Source: Alcanivorax hongdengensis A-11-3 (GTDB lineage: Bacteria > Pseudomonadota > Gammaproteobacteria > Pseudomonadales > Alcanivoracaceae). Taken from it: a stretch of 64,000 bases of DNA. The notes below the pieces were generated by a model. That model did not search any database. It was not told where the DNA came from and saw only the letters and a program-made list of their open reading frames with translations. How positions within the stretch are numbered: the first letter of the stretch is position 1; every line of letters begins with the position of its first letter. Of the stretch, positions 25,595-33,130 are shown piece by piece. The stretch is from assembly GCF_000300995.1 (NCBI RefSeq), contig NZ_AMRJ01000015.1, positions 1 to 64,000 on the forward strand, given 5' to 3'. The position numbers were made by a program, and so were the translations under genes.

Positions 25595-26257
25595 ATGCTT
25601 GCAAGATTGTTGTGTATTGTCGCCCTGGCCATCATGAGCCTGCCGGCCCTGGCGTCCACCGCCTGGGTGGACGACAGTATTTATGTGCCCATTCGCGCCA
25701 CCGCCAGCCCGGGCGGCCGCATCCTGCACCGGGGCATCAAAAGCGGCACACGCATCGAGTTTCTCGGTAATGACGGCGACTGGGCCAAGATTCGTTACGG
25801 CGATATCGAGGGCTACATCGGCAAGCAATATGTCAGCCAGACGCCCACCGCCGCCATCCAGCTGGAGCGCGTCAGCAAGGAAAACCAGGAAGCCCGGGCG
25901 GAATTGTCCAAGTTGCGCAACCAGATGGCGGACCTGAAAGGTGAGCGTGACGCCCTGTCGGACCAGACCAGCCAGCTGAAAAACTCGCTGGACTCCCGCG
26001 GCAAGGAACTGGACAAGTTGCAGAAAGTGGCCGCCGACCCCATTCGCCTGGACCAGGCCAACCGCCACCTGAACGAGGAGCTGAGCCTGCTGCGCTCGGA
26101 GCTGGATCAGGTGAAAGCGGAGAATGTCATGCTGCGCAATAACAACACCTCGCGGGAGTGGATCACCGGGGTGGGCATTCTTATCCTGGGCCTGATCGCC
26201 GGCATCCTGTTCCGCTCGCGTTCCACGCGCCGGCGCAGCGGCGGCTGGACCAACTGA
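25595..26257 (+). CDS. SH3-domain membrane protein (TIGR04211/YgiM-like)
   Basis: 220 residues: signal peptide (1-20), a bacterial SH3 domain (about 24-85), a long coiled coil (about 90-190) and one C-terminal membrane helix (about 192-212, ITGVGILILGLIAGILF) followed by a basic tail. The architecture is that of the TIGR04211 family (YgiM), anchored with the SH3 domain in the periplasm, probably near peptidoglycan. It is a single-gene unit; the MITE-split terminator lies after its stop. Confidence 0.85.
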   Translation: MLARLLCIVALAIMSLPALASTAWVDDSIYVPIRATASPGGRILHRGIKSGTRIEFLGNDGDWAKIRYGDIEGYIGKQYVSQTPTAAIQLERVSKENQEARAELSKLRNQMADLKGERDALSDQTSQLKNSLDSRGKELDKLQKVAADPIRLDQANRHLNEELSLLRSELDQVKAENVMLRNNNTSREWITGVGILILGLIAGILFRSRSTRRRSGGWTN

Positions 26258-26263
26258 TCCCCG

Positions 26264-26500
26264 AAAAAGCCCGGCACCAGCCGTAATGCTGTTCACTTAA
26301 GCGGAGCAAATCTAGCTCAACCCTTTCAGGCAGGTCCCCTCTCCCCCTGCGGGGGAGGGACAGGGAGAGGGTGCGGGCAAATTTCAATGACTTACCATTG
26401 ATCTGGCTGTCCCGTCCCCCTCTCCCCAACCCCTCTCCCGCAAGGGGAGAGGGGCTTAAAAGCTTAAGTGAACAGCATTACGGCACCAGCCGGGTTTTTT
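26264..26500. terminator. Rho-independent terminator split by a repeat insertion
   Basis: The left half AAAAAGCCCGGC and the right half GCCGGGTTTTTT would make one good terminator hairpin, but a 200-base repeat separates them. The sequence CGGCACCAGCCG is present on both sides (26272-26283 and 26481-26492). The terminator would have served the SH3 gene and, on the other strand, the barrel-like gene. Confidence 0.75.
26281..26483. repeat. MITE-like repeat with 22-bp inverted ends
   Basis: The left end CCGTAATGCTGTTCACTTAAGC (26281-26302) is the exact inverse of the right end (26462-26483). The interior holds two GC-rich inverted repeats of C-CTC-TCCC type (26336-26370 and 26415-26454). A duplicated flank of at least six bases (CACCAG, up to twelve counted with the ends) borders it. 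No coding sequence is present. A second, decayed copy lies at 58212-58312. I infer a non-autonomous mobile element. Confidence 0.8.
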
Positions 26501-26532
26501 ATTGGTTCTGCGCCGCTTCTCGGCTGGCAGTC

Positions 26533-27540
26533 TCAGTCATCCACCAGCCCGAACTGGGTTTCCACCCTGAAGACCACGCCGGTCACGCCCTTGAAATTGT
26601 CTTCCCGGGGCCAGAATGCGTACGGCTCTACTTCGTAATAAAGCCAGTCTCGCCAGATGTTGCGCCGGAAACGCAGGCTCACCCGCCAGGTTTCAATGGC
26701 GGTGACCGGCCGGGTATAGGCGTCATAACTGGCGTACAACCCTATGCCGCTGCGTTTGCCGAGGCGGAAGTACAACGCGCCGCCCTGATTGAAGTACCAG
26801 TTGCGGCCGGCTTCGTTGTTTTCCTCGGTGAGCTCGATTTCGTTGCTGAATCGGAAGCTGGTCACCGGTGTGATAGGCCGGTCCAGTTCAAACAGGCTGC
26901 TGGTGCCAAAACCCTCCGGGTCCTCCCAATAGCCTTTCTGTGTGAACCGGAACCAGGTCTTGCCACCGGGCAACTGGTAACGCCAACGGTAGCGGGCCCG
27001 GGTGAAAACTTTCAACTGGGAACGCAGGCCCGCATCCAGGTCAATATCCATGCGGTCACTGGTGGTCACCACCCAGCGAAGGGCGCTGCGGAAACCATTG
27101 TTATTGTTGTTGCCAACCTGCTCCGGACGCGAGGCCAGATCATCGCGCAGCTCGTCGTCGCGGTCGGAGTCGGTGCGAAATACCAGGCTGAGCCGGTTTT
27201 CCGCGTTGGGCAGCTCCGCCTTGGCGCGGATATTGAGGTCACTGCCGGAATCGTGGTCATCCTGCCAGCGATAGGCACTGATCACCCGCAGCAAGGTGCC
27301 CGGTTGCTCATCAATGGCATGGTTGGGGTCGGCGAAGAAATGGTCCACCCAGCGGCTGGGCCAGCACACCGTGCGAGACATCCAGTCATGGGTGCGGTCG
27401 ATTAGCCCGCCGCTGGCCTGGGCCTGACGGCACACATCCCGGATTTGTTGTTGTTCTTGCGCCTCTTGCGCGGCCTGCTGATCAGCCAGCACCGGCGTTG
27501 TCATCAGACAAGCCAGCAGGCACCAGTAACGGGCATCCAT
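26533..27540 (-). CDS. Putative outer-membrane beta-barrel protein, function unknown
   Basis: 335 residues with a short signal peptide (1-19, VLADQQ). The mature protein begins with a Q-rich, helical segment (21-45), then strongly alternating strands with aromatic girdle residues (RYRWRYQLPGGKTWFRFTQKG; VEPYAFWPR). An NNNNN stretch sits in a loop. It does not end in an aromatic residue (FGLVDD), so the last strand must be internal. I could not name the family. It is divergent from the acyltransferase by 160 bases. Confidence 0.6.
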   Translation of the reverse strand: MDARYWCLLACLMTTPVLADQQAAQEAQEQQQIRDVCRQAQASGGLIDRTHDWMSRTVCWPSRWVDHFFADPNHAIDEQPGTLLRVISAYRWQDDHDSGSDLNIRAKAELPNAENRLSLVFRTDSDRDDELRDDLASRPEQVGNNNNNGFRSALRWVVTTSDRMDIDLDAGLRSQLKVFTRARYRWRYQLPGGKTWFRFTQKGYWEDPEGFGTSSLFELDRPITPVTSFRFSNEIELTEENNEAGRNWYFNQGGALYFRLGKRSGIGLYASYDAYTRPVTAIETWRVSLRFRRNIWRDWLYYEVEPYAFWPREDNFKGVTGVVFRVETQFGLVDD

Positions 27541-27700
27541 ACTGCCAGCATAGCCTTGCGCGCAGGCCGGCGGAATCCCGCCACCAAAAGAAATTATCGG
27601 TCATGGTGCAGGGCGCTATTTTGACCGAAACTGACACGGTACAAGCGCCCGCCTTTTCGCTAGGCTTGCGGGTTAAATCCATGAATTTACACGGCTTACC

Positions 27701-28591
27701 ATGACCCTCTGGAACAAGATTCGCGGCATCCTCGCCCTGGTCGGTATTGTTATCAATACCCTGTTGCTCTGCCTGCCCCTGTATCTTTTCGCCCTGCTGC
27801 GCCTGGTACTGCGTACCGACAAGGCCCAGGTCGTGCTATCGCGCATTCTGGTGCTGATTGCGGAAATCTGGATCGGCAACAACAACATGATCATCGCCCT
27901 GAGCAGCGGCATCCGCTGGAAGATTTCTGGCATGGAAAGCCTCAGCAAGGATCAGTGGTACCTGATCACCTGCAACCACCAGTCCTGGGCGGACATTCTG
28001 GTGCTGCAGAAGATTTCCAACCGGCGCATTCCCTTCATGAAGTTCTTTCTCAAACAGGAACTGATCAAGGTGCCACTGTTGGGGCTGGCCTGGTGGGCGC
28101 TGGATTTCCCCTTCATGAAGCGTTACACCCGGGCCGAGCTGGAGAAAAACCCCGCCCTGAAAGGCAAGGATCTGGAAACCACCCGCAAGGCCTGCGAGAA
28201 ATTCGGCTACTTTCCCACCTCGGTGATGAACTTCTTCGAGGGCACCCGTTTTGATGAACAAAAGCAGCAACAGCAGGGCTCTCCTTACCGTCACCTGCTC
28301 AAACCCAAGGCCGGCGGTGCCGCCTTTACCCTGGGTGCAATGTCAGGACATTTGCGAAATCTTCTTGATGTGACCATTATCTACCCGCCGGGGACTTCCC
28401 GCTCCCTGCTCGGTTTTCTGGGCGGCGCCATGAGCGAAGTGGAAGTCATTGTGCAACAACGGGTAGTGCCTGCCTGGGCGTCAGAAGGTGATTACGAAAA
28501 CGACGAAGCCTTCCGCGCCCGTTTCCAGCAATGGATTGGTGAAATCTGGGCGGAGAAGGATGCTCTGCTGGAGACACGACTCAACGCCTGA
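27701..28591 (+). CDS. Lysophospholipid acyltransferase family protein (YihG-like)
   Basis: PlsC-type membrane acyltransferase, 296 residues. A hydrophobic N-terminus (about 8-33) is followed by the HX4D motif NHQSWADI, then the substrate-binding FFEGTRFDE and PKAGGAAF segments. It resembles the E. coli YihG branch, which acylates the sn-2 position of lysophosphatidic acid with a preference for cis-vaccenate. It may be co-transcribed with the DUF349 gene 52 bases downstream. A GC-rich hairpin (28594-28616) follows the stop codon. Confidence 0.88.
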   Translation: MTLWNKIRGILALVGIVINTLLLCLPLYLFALLRLVLRTDKAQVVLSRILVLIAEIWIGNNNMIIALSSGIRWKISGMESLSKDQWYLITCNHQSWADILVLQKISNRRIPFMKFFLKQELIKVPLLGLAWWALDFPFMKRYTRAELEKNPALKGKDLETTRKACEKFGYFPTSVMNFFEGTRFDEQKQQQQGSPYRHLLKPKAGGAAFTLGAMSGHLRNLLDVTIIYPPGTSRSLLGFLGGAMSEVEVIVQQRVVPAWASEGDYENDEAFRARFQQWIGEIWAEKDALLETRLNA

Positions 28592-28643
28592 GCACCGGGC
28601 GCGCGCTCGCGCCGCCCTACAATAAGGGACACGGGATCCGCCC

Positions 28644-31217
28644 GTGCAGACTGTTATGTTAGGCCGATTTCTCAAACCACGCTGGCAACACACTGATGCC
28701 GGCGTGCGCCTCAAAGCCGTTGAATCCATGGTGGCCGCCAATGACGCGGCCCTGCTCGCCCAGCTGGCGCGCGGCGATGCCAGCGAACTGGTCCGTGCCG
28801 CCGCCACCGGTCGTCTCACCGATTTTGCCCTGCTGGATGAAGTGCACCAGCGCGATGAAGCGCCCAGCGTTCGTCAGGCCGCCTCTTTGCGCATCATGGC
28901 CCTGCTGGCCGGCACCGTCGCTGATGCGCCGCCCCTGGACACCCGCATCCGACTGATCCGCCTGACCGGTAACGACGAGGCACTGGCCCAGATTGCCAGC
29001 CACAGCCCGGATGCCGCCTGCCGTGATGCCGCGGTGAGCCAGCTCAAGGATCAGGACCAGCTCTTCCACCTGGCCATCCATGGCGCTGAAGAAACCCTGC
29101 GCGTCAATGCGGCCCAGCGCCTGGCATCCCTGCCCCTGCTCAAGCGCCTTGCCCGCGAGGGGCGCGACAAGCGAGTGGTCCGCCTGGCCCGCGACCAGGC
29201 CAAGGCCCTGCAACAGCAGCAACAGGAAGAGCAGGCGCACACGGCCCGCGTCATTCACCTGGCCGATACCCTGGAGCAACATGCCCGCCGTCGCACCGAC
29301 GCCCTTTACGGCGCCCGTCTGGAGCAGCTTGAGCAGCAATGGCAGCAATACCAGCGCCACGCGACACCGGAACTGGCCGAGCGTGTGCAGCAGGCGCTGC
29401 GCCAGTGCCAGCACCAGCTTGAACAGCAACAATATGAAGCCGAACAGCAGGCCCTGGCGGCCACCGCCATCGCGGAACGCGAAGCCGCCAGTCAGGGGCT
29501 CTACCAACTTCTCAACAACGCCACGGCACAAACCTGGGAACAACAGCTGGGTGAGTTGCGTGCCGCCCTGGCCACCCAGCAGCGACGTTGGCAAAGTGCT
29601 GACCAGCAAGCGCCGGCAGCGGACAATGAGCGCCAGGCTTTCGAGAATCTGACCCGTGCCTTCCAGACCATGATTGATCTGGCCAGTCGCGCCATGGAAC
29701 AGTACGAAGATCCGCAGGCCCTGGCGGAACTGGCCGCCCAATGGCCCCGGGAATATCCGCGGCCGGCGGTATTACAGCCGCCCCAGGCCGAGCCGGTGCC
29801 GGCAGAGCCTGCCAGCCGGACGCAACCGCGTGAACACAATCCCCATCGTGGCCTGATCGTGGCCCTCAAACGCGAGCTGCGTCAGGGCAACCTGCGCCAT
29901 GCAAACCGTCTGTGGCACAAGGCCGAAGCGTTGGTCGAAGAAGGCAGCGCCCCCGCCCTGGCTCGCGAGCTGGACAAGCTGCAGGCCCGCCGCCGGGAAT
30001 TGCAGGACTGGCACGCCTTCGCTGCCGAGCCCAAGAAGGTAGAGCTATGCGAACAAATGGAAGCGCTGCGCGACAGCGCCATGGATGCTCCGCAGCTGGC
30101 CAGCGCCATTCAGGCCCTGCACGACGAATGGCGCGAACTGATGAGCTCGGATCAGGACCAGGATCAGGCGCTTTGGGAGCGCTTCAAGGCAGCGTCGGAT
30201 ATTGCCTACCAGCCCTGTCGTGAGCACTTTTCCGCCCAGGATCAAGTCAAGGCCGACAACCTGAAAAAACGTCGCACGCTTTGCGAGCAACTGGCGAGCT
30301 TTCTGGCGCAGCAGGACTGGGAAAAGGTGGACTGGCAAGCGTTGTGGCAAATCCGCCAGCAGGCGCCCCGGGACTGGAAGGCCCTGCAACCGGTACGATT
30401 CACCGACAACCGTGACGTCAAGAAGCAGTTTTCCGCCTTGCTTGCGCAGATGGACGAAAAACTCGATGCCGCCATTGATGAGGCCAGCCAGACACGTCAG
30501 GCGGTGATTGAACAGGCCGTCGCCCTGGAGCAACTGGATGACGCCCGAGAAGCCGCGCGTCAGGCCCAGCAACTTCAGCAGCAATGGCGTCAGACCCCCT
30601 GGTTGCCACCGGCTCGCCATCGCAGCCTGCAAAAACAGTTTCGCAAGGTCATGGATCGTATCTTTTCCGCGCGTGACCGCCAGTTTGAAGAACACCGCCA
30701 ACAGCAGCAGGCCCGTCAGGACCATATCCAGCAGGCACTGGATCAGCTGGAGGCGCTGCTTGATGCTCCGGGCGACACGCGTGATGCCGGGGCTCTGGAA
30801 GCCGCCCGGCAGGCGGTGCAGGAGCAGGCCCGTGGCGACATGCCCAAGCCCCAGTTTCGGCGCTACCAGGCACTGCAACGGCGCTATGAGGAACATCTGA
30901 ATCAGCAACAGCAGCGCCGCCGGGGGGAGAAGTTGCACGAGCAGCTGGCCGCCCTGCCCCGCGCCGACCAGGCCAACGACAGTGGCTATCAGCTGGCTGT
31001 GGCCCTGGAGGTGCTGGCCGGCCTGCCAAGCCCGGAAGCGGAACAATCCCGGCGCATGGCCTGGCAACTGGAACAGCTGCCCGCCGCCATGAAGCGCCAG
31101 AGCGCGGCTCCCATGGAAGAAGCGGCAGCGGTTATTGCCGCCAGTGCCGATGCCTGCCTGTGCGAGGCGACCTTCCAGCGAACCCGCCGCGCCCTGGAGG
31201 CGCTGGTCCGCCAGTAA
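28644..31217 (+). CDS. DUF349-repeat protein
   Basis: Large cytoplasmic helical protein of 857 residues. The N-terminal part (about 1-190) reads like HEAT-type repeats (VRLKAVESMVAANDAALLA, VRAAATGRL). It is followed by a glutamine- and charge-rich coiled coil and at least two DUF349 repeats of about 75 residues, one around 435-520 (LWERFKAASDIAYQPCREHF) and one around 645-690 (WLPPARHRSLQKQFRKVMDRIF). Function is unknown across the family. Two starts are possible: GTG 28644 after GGGA, or ATG 28656, which gives the family-like opening MLGRFLKPRWQ. Confidence 0.85.
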   Translation: MQTVMLGRFLKPRWQHTDAGVRLKAVESMVAANDAALLAQLARGDASELVRAAATGRLTDFALLDEVHQRDEAPSVRQAASLRIMALLAGTVADAPPLDTRIRLIRLTGNDEALAQIASHSPDAACRDAAVSQLKDQDQLFHLAIHGAEETLRVNAAQRLASLPLLKRLAREGRDKRVVRLARDQAKALQQQQQEEQAHTARVIHLADTLEQHARRRTDALYGARLEQLEQQWQQYQRHATPELAERVQQALRQCQHQLEQQQYEAEQQALAATAIAEREAASQGLYQLLNNATAQTWEQQLGELRAALATQQRRWQSADQQAPAADNERQAFENLTRAFQTMIDLASRAMEQYEDPQALAELAAQWPREYPRPAVLQPPQAEPVPAEPASRTQPREHNPHRGLIVALKRELRQGNLRHANRLWHKAEALVEEGSAPALARELDKLQARRRELQDWHAFAAEPKKVELCEQMEALRDSAMDAPQLASAIQALHDEWRELMSSDQDQDQALWERFKAASDIAYQPCREHFSAQDQVKADNLKKRRTLCEQLASFLAQQDWEKVDWQALWQIRQQAPRDWKALQPVRFTDNRDVKKQFSALLAQMDEKLDAAIDEASQTRQAVIEQAVALEQLDDAREAARQAQQLQQQWRQTPWLPPARHRSLQKQFRKVMDRIFSARDRQFEEHRQQQQARQDHIQQALDQLEALLDAPGDTRDAGALEAARQAVQEQARGDMPKPQFRRYQALQRRYEEHLNQQQQRRRGEKLHEQLAALPRADQANDSGYQLAVALEVLAGLPSPEAEQSRRMAWQLEQLPAAMKRQSAAPMEEAAAVIAASADACLCEATFQRTRRALEALVRQ

Positions 31218-31225
31218 CGATCCCG

Positions 31226-31834
31226 CTACTGACCGAAGCTGCCGCTGGCTTCCAGAAACGCCATTTCCTCTGCCGTCGACGCCCGTCCCAGGGCGTCGTT
31301 ACGGTGAGGGAAACGCCCGAAGCGGGTAATGATTTCCTGATGCTGGCGTGCCGAGCGCAGGCTGTCAGCCACGGCTTGCCGGTATTCGGCATCACATTCG
31401 TGGGACAGCCGCTCCAGGCTGGCAAGGCACAAGCGCTGCAGATCCTCGTCTTCGGCGTGCATCAGCGGCATGTAGAAAAACACCCGTTGCATGGCGGGCA
31501 ATGACTGATCCATACGGCGGGATAGCCCCTCCACCGCCAGGGTGGCCGCCCGATGATCCCCGGCAAAGGCCCGGGCCTCGCCCCGGTAGATATGCCGGGG
31601 AAACTGATCAAGCAGCACAATCAAGGCCAGCCGGGACGGCGCATGACGCTCCCACTCCACCAGCTCGCGTTGCAATGCGGCGGTCACAAGAGCACCGAAA
31701 CGATGGTCGATTTGCGCATCATCCGCGGCACTGGCACGAAACCACAGCCGCCGGGAAGTCGGTGCCGGATCACTCCCTTGCGTAAACCAGTAATCCAGTA
31801 TCTCCTGCCAGGCGTCACTCTCGAACGAAAACAT
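31226..31834 (-). CDS. DUF924 family protein
   Basis: 202-residue all-helical protein of the DUF924 family (TPR-like). Family blocks are ILDYWF at the N-terminus, LALIVLLDQFPRHIYRG in the middle and RFPHRNDALGR near the end. The function is unknown. The ATG at 31834 is inside the tesA stop (TGATG), and GGGAGG lies upstream, so it is translated after tesA. The opposite neighbour is the DUF349 gene, convergent. Confidence 0.9.
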   Translation of the reverse strand: MFSFESDAWQEILDYWFTQGSDPAPTSRRLWFRASAADDAQIDHRFGALVTAALQRELVEWERHAPSRLALIVLLDQFPRHIYRGEARAFAGDHRAATLAVEGLSRRMDQSLPAMQRVFFYMPLMHAEDEDLQRLCLASLERLSHECDAEYRQAVADSLRSARQHQEIITRFGRFPHRNDALGRASTAEEMAFLEASGSFGQ

Positions 31835-32454
31835 CACTGCCCTCCCCGGCAAAGTGGCGCCAGTGGCTTGTCCATGACCGTCAAGGCATTGGCCAGCAAG
31901 CGCGGCTGGGCGGCCGCCGTGGGGTGGATGCCATCCTGCTGCAACTGCCCCTGACTTACTACACCCTCCAGAAAGAAAGGCATCAGGGGAACCTGCAGGC
32001 TATTGCCCAGGTCACGGAATTGCTGCTCAAACAGACGGGTATACTGCTGGCCATAGTTGGGTGGAATCTTCATGCCCAGCAACACCGGTACGGCGCCGGC
32101 CTGTCGGCTGGCCTCGACCATGGCGCGCAGATTATCCGCCATGGCCATGGGGGACAGCCCGCGCAGCCCGTCATTGCCCCCCAGTTCGATCACCACCAGC
32201 TCCGGCTGGTATTGATTCAACAGTGCGGGCAGCCGCTGCCGGCCGCCAGCCGTGGTTTCGCCACTGACTGACGCATTGATCACCCGGATTCCGCTACACT
32301 GATCTGAGAGGTGATCGCGCAGCAGTGCTACCCAGCCCTGCTTTTCATCAATGCCGTAGGCGGCGCTGATGCTGTCACCCATGATCAGCACGCCCTTGGC
32401 AAAGGCGGCCACTGGCAGCAACATCACAATGGCAATTATCAGGCGTAAACGCAT
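31834..32454 (-). CDS. tesA: Multifunctional acyl-CoA thioesterase I / arylesterase / lysophospholipase L1
   Basis: SGNH-fold periplasmic esterase, 206 residues. A signal peptide covers 1-19 (AFAKG). The catalytic serine is in GDSIS (G26-D27-S28), the oxyanion residues are in IELGGNDGLRG, and the Asp-His pair is in DGIHP near the C-terminus. As in E. coli, it is divergent from the ybbA-ybbP transporter operon. The two start codons even share the CATG at 32452-32455. AGGGGA lies eleven bases upstream. Confidence 0.93.
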   Translation of the reverse strand: MRLRLIIAIVMLLPVAAFAKGVLIMGDSISAAYGIDEKQGWVALLRDHLSDQCSGIRVINASVSGETTAGGRQRLPALLNQYQPELVVIELGGNDGLRGLSPMAMADNLRAMVEASRQAGAVPVLLGMKIPPNYGQQYTRLFEQQFRDLGNSLQVPLMPFFLEGVVSQGQLQQDGIHPTAAAQPRLLANALTVMDKPLAPLCRGGQ

Positions 32455-33130
32455 GACCGCTAGTTCCCCTGTTCTGGAAGCAACAACACTCAGTAAACAC
32501 GTCCAGGGCCCGGAAGAAAAACTGGCCCTGCTGGAAGATATCAGCCTCAGCGTGATGCCGGGCGACAGCCTTGCCATTACTGGCCCGTCCGGCTCCGGCA
32601 AGTCTACCCTGCTGACCCTGCTGGCCGGACTCGATGTACCCAGTGCCGGGCAAGTGTATCTCAATGGGGCGCCATTCAGCGCTGGCAGTGAAGACCAGCG
32701 GGCCCGCCTGCGCGGTGAACACTGCGGTTTTGTATTCCAGCATTTCCAGCTGGTTGCCGACCTCACCGCCCTGGAAAATGTCATGTTGCCGCTGGAAATT
32801 CTCGGCAGAAAACGCCCGCGCGAACAGGCTCAACACTGGCTGGAACAGGTTGGCCTGGGGCGTCGGTGCCATCATTTCCCGGAACAGCTGTCCGGTGGTG
32901 AACAGCAACGGGTGGCGCTCGCCCGTGCCTTTGTGGTTTCACCGGCGCTGCTGTTTGCCGATGAACCCACCGGCAGCCTGGACTATCGTAATGGCGAACA
33001 TGTGGCCGAATTGCTATTTGATCTCAATCGCCAGCAGGGTACGGCCCTGGTGCTGGTAACACATGATCCGGCGCTGGCCGCACGCTGCCAGCATCAACTG
33101 TCGCTGGTGGACGGAAAGCTGCATGCTTGA
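32453..33130 (+). CDS. ybbA: ABC transporter ATP-binding protein YbbA
   Basis: ATPase of a LolD/MacB-like exporter, 225 residues. Walker A is GPSGSGKST, the signature [14 protein letters not shown], and Walker [13 protein letters not shown]. It pairs with the FtsX-like permease coded directly downstream with an eight-base overlap (ATGCTTGA). The partner substrate is not known; tesA on the other side suggests a link to lipids. I chose ATG 32453 (MTASSPVL), the usual family start. Confidence 0.92.
   Translation: MTASSPVLEATTLSKHVQGPEEKLALLEDISLSVMPGDSLAITGPSGSGKSTLLTLLAGLDVPSAGQVYLNGAPFSAGSEDQRARLRGEHCGFVFQHFQLVADLTALENVMLPLEILGRKRPREQAQHWLEQVGLGRRCHHFPEQLSGGEQQRVALARAFVVSPALLFADEPTGSLDYRNGEHVAELLFDLNRQQGTALVLVTHDPALAARCQHQLSLVDGKLHA

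Noticed and set aside
26371..27405. Plus-strand frame of 344 codons over the barrel-like gene
   Set aside because: It is a shadow of the minus-strand protein with signal peptide and begins inside the MITE.
28594..28616. Terminator after the YihG-like acyltransferase
   Set aside because: The hairpin GGGCG...CGCCC has no T run and is followed by the next gene's leader.
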